Source: JBCDBY01 sp039182715 (GTDB lineage: Bacteria > Planctomycetota > PLA2). From it: 11,848 nucleotides of DNA. Below are positions 7,901-11,848 of this stretch, one piece after another. The stretch covers positions 1 through 11,848 of the forward strand of contig JBCDBY010000124.1 in assembly GCA_039182715.1 (NCBI GenBank), in the 5' to 3' direction. Position numbers and translations under genes: made by a program. Position 1 is the first letter of the stretch; each line of letters starts with the position of its first letter. The notes under the pieces are model-generated. The model was not told the origin of the DNA. It saw only the letters and a program-made list of their open reading frames with translations, and did not search any database.

Positions 7901-8028
7901 TCGACCTCCGCGCGGACCTCGGCGTCGCCGTTGCACGCTTCGTCGAGATAGGCCGCGCGCTCGTCCGGCTCGCGCTCGAGCGCGCCGAGGTAGAGTTCCT
8001 CGACGCGGGTCAGCTGCTCCTCGTTCAC
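4978..8028 (-). CDS. Transmembrane Ser/Thr protein kinase with WD40 propellers
   Basis: Predicted 1016-residue PknB-type kinase. The start is GTG 8028-8026, which overlaps the sigma-factor stop as GTGA; an ATG at 8070 would add 14 residues inside the sigma gene and is less likely. Residues 1-65 form the helical lead found before many planctomycete and acidobacterial kinases (RVEELYLGALEREPDERAAY). The kinase domain is at about 76-325: glycine loop AEGGSGEVY (85-93), Lys107 in VALKRM, HRDLKPGN (194-201, catalytic Asp196), DFG at 214-216, and SPEQ in place of APE at 235-238. All catalytic residues are present. One membrane helix lies at about 348-366 (AALAATLLIVVVCIGAAVVS), followed by a helical stretch ending AWEWRHLH. 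The rest, from about residue 420, is WD40-like repeats (blades with FSPDG, SGS.DG, LWD), enough for about two propellers, though blades between about residues 760 and 880 are degraded. The topology implies propellers outside and kinase inside, suggesting a sensor acting on the co-encoded sigma factor. Confidence 0.93.
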   Translation of the reverse strand: MNEEQLTRVEELYLGALEREPDERAAYLDEACNGDAEVRAEVERVLASHSAMGSFLESPAFLALEREPLPAGTQVGRYEILEMIAEGGSGEVYLARQSRPRRRVALKRMRALLETDESIRDFLKEAEIAARLKHPGVAHVYEAGMHAGVPYFAMEYVDGAETVVSRRLDPRDAVQLFLRICEAVQHGHQRGVIHRDLKPGNVLIDAQGQPKVIDFGIALSGDGPASTAGTVPYMSPEQVDGEADVRSDVYSLGVLLYELLQGGRPRDLDGLSAAEAAARVRSEPLPSFAPADLSSIVAKAAAPAPEHRYASVGEMTADLRRYLERRPVLAYDGGLLYQWGRLARRHRAALAATLLIVVVCIGAAVVSTRQAMRAERERTAADWQAYLGNISAAEAALRIFDLAEARRRLERIPVPQRAWEWRHLHARTERGVPEYRVPGRYLQAGAAGPNGLLAAVGLSEPMRWWIWVHDSRTKKTLIERQGRFGFAFGMAFHPAGKLLVVGDRTGRLLRFGLPDGEELPPLQGPAALINELAFAPDGARLASAARDGSITIWRVPAWTQRVLTGHTDRAICLCFDPSGDALWSGSRDGEIRRWNLADGKTTKVLRGHQGSVESIALTADGKTLLSVSRDRTLRFWDAATGSEIGRRQAHGANVRSVAVHPTKPWVATGSYDGTSAIWDLHRRERLFLVPNPGGSVMRVFFDPEGKELLSFGGSGTVRRWNPERPDAVPTLRGHTDTLDRLAFVDGGRRLVSRNRVGELCLWDVESRRLVWPRKAARRRAPLGAGDDGLLVAPTSTGALRVRMSDGSDVPWTGEQPALRDGVQQGAYVVGVADDATVERAHLEAGAVARATIANENVDGVRMEPGEGVTLAFTRTGRVFLLEGEGLRQGAHSRPHEERIFDAAYSPDGALIATASADATLALLDARTLEIRARLRGHRQRVHCVAFSPDGKRLASGSEDGTIRLWDTESGDQVVILRAQSGPTHALAFSPDGSTLASGHGHWEDAASVKIKLWSTR

Positions 8029-8612
8029 GACTTGAGCTCGGTGTGCAGCCAGGCGCGGCTGTATTCCCACATGCGGTAGACGGTGCGCTCGGCGACGCCG
8101 AGGACGCGCGCCGTCTCCTCGTTGGTAAGCCCGCCGAAGAACTTCAGCTCGACGACCTGCGCGCGCTCGGGCGAGATCGCCGCGAACTTCGTCAAGGCCT
8201 CGTCGAGCGCGAGCAGATCGAGATTGGGACCGGTGATCGGCGCCTGGTCGGCGTGCACCAACGGTTTGGGGCGCTCGCCCCCACGCCGAGCCGCGCCGCG
8301 GGCGCGGGCGTGGTCGATGAGGATCGACCGCATGGCGCGGGAGGCGGTCGCGAGAAAGTGCGCGCGGTCCTTCCAGTCGGTAGACCGCCCCCCCAGAAGA
8401 CGCATGTACGCCTCGTTGACCAGCGCCGTGGGCTGGAGCGTGTGTTCCGACGACTGTCCGCGCATATGCGCACCGGCGATGCGGCGAAGCTCGCTCAAGA
8501 GCACCCGAAACAGCTCTTCCCGGGCGCCCTCGCGCCCCGCGCGCAACTCGGCCAGCACCTCCGTCACAGGGAACGGATTTTTCTCGTCGGGCCTGTCAGG
8601 GTGCTCGGACAT
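8025..8612 (-). CDS. ECF-type RNA polymerase sigma factor (Sigma70_ECF class)
   Basis: Predicted 195-residue cytoplasmic sigma factor of the PF07638 (Sigma70_ECF) class, which redirects RNA polymerase to a specific regulon. Region 2 is recognisable from HTLQPTALVNEAYMRLL (57-73), then DWKDRAHFLATASRAMRSIL and DHARARGAARRGG. Region 4 contains LTKFAAISPERAQVVELKFF, then GGLTNEETARVLGVAERTVY as a helix-turn-helix and the terminal RAWLHTEL. The acidic patch usual in region 2.2 of ECF factors is replaced by QPTA, with Thr62 where an acidic residue is normal. This is characteristic of ECFs activated by a partner kinase (ECF43 type). The stop TGA (8027-8025) overlaps the kinase GTG by 4 nt, so the two are translationally coupled. 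No anti-sigma gene is seen. The ATG at 8612 has a weak GGAAG about 6 nt upstream. The family call is firm; regulation by phosphorylation is inferred. Confidence 0.95.
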   Translation of the reverse strand: MSEHPDRPDEKNPFPVTEVLAELRAGREGAREELFRVLLSELRRIAGAHMRGQSSEHTLQPTALVNEAYMRLLGGRSTDWKDRAHFLATASRAMRSILIDHARARGAARRGGERPKPLVHADQAPITGPNLDLLALDEALTKFAAISPERAQVVELKFFGGLTNEETARVLGVAERTVYRMWEYSRAWLHTELKS

Positions 8613-8728
8613 TTCTGCTTCCGGCGCGCCGGTGGCCGAATTCTAGCGATCCCGCGGCGGGTCGGGTTGCGTGTCTTTATCCGGTTCCGAGAAACCCCAC
8701 GCGGGCCGGCGGCATCGTAGGTCGCACG
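8613..8728. promoter_or_regulatory. Divergent control region between sigma and nitroreductase genes
   Basis: This 116-bp gap separates two genes transcribed away from each other and must hold promoters for both. Visible elements are a perfect 12-bp palindrome CCGGCGCGCCGG at 8621-8632, only 8 nt upstream of the sigma ATG and overlapping its possible ribosome site, and GGAACC on the minus strand at 8688-8683, which resembles the GGAAC element at -35 of many ECF promoters. No convincing matching -10 or housekeeping promoter could be assigned, so the individual elements are tentative. Confidence 0.45.
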
Positions 8729-9334
8729 ATGGATACTTTCGATGCGATCTACGGCCGCCGCGCCGTCAAGCACTTCGACCCCGACCACAAGCTCACCGCC
8801 GAGGAGGAAAAGAAGCTGCTGGAGGCGGCCATCCAGTCCCCCACCAGCTTCAACATCCAGCACTGGCGCTTCATCATCCTGCGCGATCCCGAGCTCCGGC
8901 AGAAGATCCGGACCGACTTCGGCAACGACCAGGCGCAGATCACCGACGCCTCGCTGCTGCTGCTGCTCACCGGGGACGTAAAGGCGTGGGCCAAGGAGCC
9001 GGCGCGCTACTGGAAGAACGCGCCCCAGGAGGTCGCCGACCTGCTCGTCGGCTGGATGGGCCCCTTCCACGAGGGCCGCGAGGACCTGCAGCGCGACGAG
9101 GCGCAGCGCTCGATCGGCATGGCCGCGCAGACCATCATGGTGTCCGCGAAGGCGATGGGCTACGAGTCCTGCCCGATGATCGGCTACGACATCGACGAGG
9201 TCGCCAAGCTCATCAACCTGCCGGACGACCACGTGATGGGTCCGATGATCGCCGTCGGCAAGGGCACGAAGGATCCGTGGCCGAAGCCGGGCCAGCTTCC
9301 GCTCGACGAAGTCACGTTCGAGAACGGCTTCTAG
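8729..9334 (+). CDS. Nitroreductase-family FMN oxidoreductase
   Basis: Predicted 201-residue cytoplasmic flavoprotein of the nitroreductase superfamily (usually 180-220 residues, homodimeric, FMN-binding, NAD(P)H-dependent). Signatures: the N-terminal FMN-phosphate motif RRAVKHF (10-16), the second FMN motif SPTSFNIQHWRF (37-48), the central helix SIGMAAQTIMVSAKAMGYES carrying dimer and flavin contacts, and the motif following it (CPMIGYD), where substrate specificity varies. Members reduce nitroaromatics, quinones or enones; the natural substrate cannot be read from sequence. It is transcribed divergently from the sigma factor across a 116-bp shared region, so sigma-dependent or redox control is possible but unproven. 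A stable hairpin follows 20 nt after the stop. The ATG start is well placed, with only a weak AGGT upstream. Confidence 0.92.
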   Translation: MDTFDAIYGRRAVKHFDPDHKLTAEEEKKLLEAAIQSPTSFNIQHWRFIILRDPELRQKIRTDFGNDQAQITDASLLLLLTGDVKAWAKEPARYWKNAPQEVADLLVGWMGPFHEGREDLQRDEAQRSIGMAAQTIMVSAKAMGYESCPMIGYDIDEVAKLINLPDDHVMGPMIAVGKGTKDPWPKPGQLPLDEVTFENGF

Positions 9335-9354
9335 ATTTTTCAACGCTACCTTTT

Positions 9355-9387
9355 GCGGACGCGGATGCAGGAATGCTCCGCGTCCGC
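9355..9387 (+). terminator. Strong hairpin after nitroreductase gene
   Basis: GCGGACGCGGA (9355-9365) pairs perfectly with TCCGCGTCCGC (9377-9387) around an 11-nt loop, giving an 11-bp GC-rich stem. TTTT precedes it and a weakly T-rich TTGCATTTG follows. It is probably the terminator of the nitroreductase gene, since the next gene is 100 nt further and has its own ribosome site. The T-tract is poor, so Rho-independent termination is not certain. Confidence 0.55.
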
Positions 9388-9474
9388 TTGCATTTGACGT
9401 GGGGTGATTCGGTAACGCCGGCGCATCGCGAAAATCGTTGTCCCGTAGCGCGCTCCTCGCGGCACATACGTGCT

Positions 9475-9481
9475 GGAGGAG
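9475..9481 (+). promoter_or_regulatory. Shine-Dalgarno site GGAGGAG
   Basis: GGAGGAG lies 5 nt before the ATG at 9487. It is the only strong Shine-Dalgarno in this window and fixes the start of the HEAT-repeat gene, whose open frame extends upstream through the nitroreductase region. The other genes have weak or no visible sites. Confidence 0.85.
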
Positions 9482-9486
9482 ATCGA

Positions 9487-11709
9487 ATGAAACAACGATT
9501 GGCTGTCGCCCTCGCGCTTCTGGTTGTCGCGTGGGTGATGCATGCATCGCAGCGACCGTCCAATGGTCCCACGGTCGTCGCCGAGAAGCGCGCACACCTC
9601 GCGGTCGTGCTCGCCGAACTCGAGTCGGCGCCGGTCGACCACCTGACCGAATCACAACGCACGCGGCGCACACAGGTGCTCGCGAGCCTGCGCGACTACG
9701 CGCAGCGTGGCGCCTTCACGTTCAACTCGAAGCTGCCGCAATATGCGCTGCCCTACTTCATCGACGAGTACGGAACCCGCTGTGCGCTCGCGCACGCGGT
9801 CGACGTCAGCGGCGAACCGGGGCTCATCGAAGCGCTCGCGCACGAGGACAACCATGCGTACGTCGCGCACCTGACCGGCGACGTGCGCCTCGCCTCGTGG
9901 CTCGAACGCCACGGCCTTACGATCGACGACGCCGCCTTCATCCAGGCGCCGAGCATCGTCGACGATGGCGGTGGCGACGGCTTCGGCAATCCGCAGATGG
10001 GCCCCTCCGACGAGGAGGTGGAGCGTCCGGAGCAGGATGAAGGCCACGACACCCCCGCCGACACCGGCGGCGCCGCGCCGGGCAACGAGAGCGGCGGCGG
10101 CAACGAAGCGGGACCGCGCCGACCGCGCGGCAGCACCGATCTCGGCTCCTGGCAGCTCTGGTGGCGCAGCAATCGCGACGCCTACCTGAGCCTGCGCGGT
10201 CGCTACCACGGCGACGCGACCGCCCGTCGCCCCGGCGCGGAGACGATCGGCAAGCAGCTCGTCCCGCTCTTCCGCAGCCTCTCCGGCGGCACCGACGAGC
10301 TGCGCGCCAGCGCGATCATGGCGGCGGCGATGGCGACCGACGGCGACGACGCGGTCGTCGACGCCACGCTCGACTACCTCAAGCGTCCGGAGAGCCAGTA
10401 CCGCGACCTGATGCTGCTCGCGCTCGGCCACTGCCGCCACGCGCGGGCCGACGCAGCGCTGCTGGGTATCGCGCAGGACACCGGCGCCGGCCGTGCCGCG
10501 CTCGGCAAGAAGAGCGGCATCCCGGAGCGCACACGCGCCTTCGCGCTGCTGGCGCTCGCCGAGACCGGCAACGGCGCCCACGTCGAGCCGATCACCGATC
10601 TGCTCGCGCGCACCAAGGGCGGTCACGACGATCTGCGCACCGCTGCGATCACGACGATGGGCATCCTCGGGAGCCGCGCTCCCGAGGCGGCGCGCGAAGA
10701 GTGCGTCACGCTGCTGCGCAAGCAGCTCAAGCGCGAGCGCTGGCCGACGAAGGCGCTGGCGGCGATTCCCGCCGCGCTCGTACGGACCGACGCGCGCGCC
10801 GACGTGGTGCGCCTGGTCGGCCGTTTCCGCGGCGACCGCGAGGTACGCTCCGCCGCGGCGCTGGCGCTCGGCACGTTCTCGCCCGAGCTCGACGCGAAAA
10901 CACTCGATGCCCTGATGGCGTCGGCCCGCCGTGACCCGGACCTGCAGACGCGTCGCTACGCCGCGCTCGCGGTCGGCGAGCTCTGCAGCAAGAGCGAGGC
11001 GGACGCGAAGCTGCGCAAGAAGCTGCGGCGCTTCTATCTCGGCACGCTGGACGGGCACTTCAAGCAGCCGGGCGCGATGGCGTGGCACCTGCTCTCCGCC
11101 GGACTGTTCGTGCGTGCCTATCCCGAGGACGGCACGAAGATCCGCAAGCGTCTCGTCACCGTCGCGACGCGCGGCAAGCAGCGCGGCGAGCGCTCGGCGG
11201 CGGTCCTCGCATTGGGACTGAGTGGTCATGCGGACGGCAAGGAGACGCTGCGCTCGATTCTCAACGGATCCAAGGACGTGCAGCTGCGCGGTGCGGCGGC
11301 CGAGGCGCTCGGCATGCTGGGCGACGCGAGCCAGAGGGAGACGCTGCTGAAGCTCGCGCTCGAGGCGCCTTCCGATGCGCTGCGCTACCAGGCGGCGCTC
11401 GCGCTCGGCTACCTCGCCGATCCGAGCGTCGTGCCCGCGCTGACCAAGGCGCTGGAGACGACCAGGTCGGCTCCCGCCCGGGCCGCGCTGACGCGCGTGC
11501 TCGGCCAGCTCGGCGACAAGCGCGCGATCGACGACCTCGTCCGCATCGCGTCGGACGCGAACAACCCGCGCCCGGTGCGCGAACGGGCGCTCGGCGCGCT
11601 GGGCCTCATTGCCCGCGACGCCGACGAAAGCTGGACGCTGCCCTACCGGCGCGGCGCCAGCCTGCCGCTCACGACCCCGTCGGTGCGCATGATGCTTTTC
11701 ATTTTTTAG
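9487..11709 (+). CDS. Exported HEAT-repeat protein with unnamed N-terminal domain
   Basis: Predicted 740-residue protein of unknown function. The ATG at 9487 is set by the Shine-Dalgarno site and an immediate signal sequence (KQR followed by hydrophobic residues 5-18, possible cleavage near Ala20), so it is exported or membrane-tethered. Residues about 30-155 form a distinct domain with the motifs FIDEYGTRCALAHAVD (91-106), SGEPGLIEALAHEDNHAYV (108-126) and WLERHGLTIDDAAFIQ (138-153). I recall similar sequences in uncharacterised bacterial proteins but know no name or role. Residues 155-220 are a Gly/Asp/Glu-rich, probably disordered linker with no secondary structure. Residues about 240-720 are alpha-helical HEAT/PBS-lyase-like repeats, clearest near the end (RGAAAEALGMLGD, RYQAALALGYLAD, RAALTRVLGQLGD, RERALGALGLIA), which usually form a curved protein-binding scaffold. 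No catalytic motif is visible. It follows the nitroreductase by 152 nt and probably has its own promoter. Confidence 0.85.
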   Translation: MKQRLAVALALLVVAWVMHASQRPSNGPTVVAEKRAHLAVVLAELESAPVDHLTESQRTRRTQVLASLRDYAQRGAFTFNSKLPQYALPYFIDEYGTRCALAHAVDVSGEPGLIEALAHEDNHAYVAHLTGDVRLASWLERHGLTIDDAAFIQAPSIVDDGGGDGFGNPQMGPSDEEVERPEQDEGHDTPADTGGAAPGNESGGGNEAGPRRPRGSTDLGSWQLWWRSNRDAYLSLRGRYHGDATARRPGAETIGKQLVPLFRSLSGGTDELRASAIMAAAMATDGDDAVVDATLDYLKRPESQYRDLMLLALGHCRHARADAALLGIAQDTGAGRAALGKKSGIPERTRAFALLALAETGNGAHVEPITDLLARTKGGHDDLRTAAITTMGILGSRAPEAAREECVTLLRKQLKRERWPTKALAAIPAALVRTDARADVVRLVGRFRGDREVRSAAALALGTFSPELDAKTLDALMASARRDPDLQTRRYAALAVGELCSKSEADAKLRKKLRRFYLGTLDGHFKQPGAMAWHLLSAGLFVRAYPEDGTKIRKRLVTVATRGKQRGERSAAVLALGLSGHADGKETLRSILNGSKDVQLRGAAAEALGMLGDASQRETLLKLALEAPSDALRYQAALALGYLADPSVVPALTKALETTRSAPARAALTRVLGQLGDKRAIDDLVRIASDANNPRPVRERALGALGLIARDADESWTLPYRRGASLPLTTPSVRMMLFIF

Positions 11710-11712
11710 GGA

Positions 11713-11740
11713 GTTGTCAGTTTTCAGTCGTCAGTTTTTC
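11713..11740. repeat. Degenerate heptamer array, inverted orientation
   Basis: Four 7-nt units GTTGTCA, GTTTTCA, GTCGTCA and GTTTTTC lie just after the HEAT gene stop. They resemble GTGGTCA, the reverse complement (phase-shifted) of the CCACTGA unit found 43 nt further on. The two arrays can pair imperfectly into a long hairpin and might help end transcription of the HEAT gene. Confidence 0.7.
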
Positions 11741-11783
11741 GTTCCTTTAGATCTTGGCTGCACGCCGCACGCCGACCGACCAC

Positions 11784-11848
11784 CCACTAACCACTGACCA
11801 CTGACCACTGACCACTGACCACTAACCACTGACCACTGACCACTGACC
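11784..11848. repeat. Heptamer tandem array, CCACTGA type, runs off window
   Basis: Nine complete 7-nt units plus two bases reach the window end: CCACTAA (11784-11790), four CCACTGA, CCACTAA (11819-11825), three CCACTGA, then CC. The two CCACTAA variants are five units apart. Because 7 is not a multiple of 3, the TGA/TAA in each unit puts stops in all three plus-strand frames. The true array length is unknown because it is cut by the window edge. Confidence 0.97.

Noticed and set aside
8029..8070. ATG at 8070 as the kinase start
   Set aside because: It would overlap the sigma gene by 46 nt; the GTG at 8028 gives a tight GTGA coupling and a product that starts at the conserved helical lead.
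9652..11229. 525-codon open frame on the minus strand opposite the HEAT-repeat gene
   Set aside because: It mirrors the GC-biased codons of the HEAT repeats, has no recognisable domain and no ribosome site, while the plus-strand frame has a signal sequence and a Shine-Dalgarno.

Overview
This is an 11.8 kb, very GC-rich (roughly two-thirds G+C by eye) and densely coded stretch of bacterial DNA with eight protein genes and no RNA genes that I can see. The makeup suggests a large-genome, Gram-negative-type environmental bacterium, most likely a planctomycete and otherwise an acidobacterium or myxobacterium. The main reasons are an ECF-type sigma factor of the Sigma70_ECF class coupled to a Ser/Thr kinase with a membrane anchor and a WD40 C-terminus, an outer-membrane OprP-like porin, a lipoprotein, and GTG/TTG starts. 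The phylum is an inference, not a demonstrated assignment.

Layout: (1) 1-181 is a perfect 66-bp inverted repeat with a 49-nt spacer. It covers the start of the first gene and is probably a contig-end or chimera artefact. (2) 133-3140, plus strand: a lipoprotein with a metzincin zinc-protease site, then an OprO/OprP-type porin 41 nt later. (3) 3141-3376: a gap between convergent genes holding degenerate short repeats and small hairpins, including a heptamer array. (4) 8612-3377, minus strand: five tightly packed genes in the order ECF sigma factor, WD40 Ser/Thr kinase (GTGA overlap), mutM, tspO and a small ABM-fold protein. The intergenic gaps are 9-10 nt, so this looks like one transcription unit. 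(5) 8613-8728: a divergent control region. (6) 8729-9334, plus strand: an FMN nitroreductase-family protein, followed by a strong hairpin. (7) 9487-11709, plus strand: an exported HEAT-repeat protein with a distinctive unnamed N-terminal domain and a clear Shine-Dalgarno site. (8) 11710-11848: inverted arrays of a degenerate heptamer, with the CCACTGA array running off the window end.

How the genes may work together: the kinase has one membrane segment between its catalytic domain and the WD40 propellers, so the propellers probably lie outside the cytoplasm and the kinase inside. The sigma factor lacks the usual acidic patch in region 2.2 and has a threonine there. This fits the ECF43-type mechanism in which a partner kinase phosphorylates the sigma factor to activate it. 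The same transcript appears to carry an oxidative DNA repair enzyme (MutM), a tetrapyrrole-binding membrane protein (TspO) and an ABM-fold protein. That suggests, without proving it, a link between the signalling pair and oxidative or tetrapyrrole stress. Both window ends fall in repeats, so the window may be a whole metagenomic contig.
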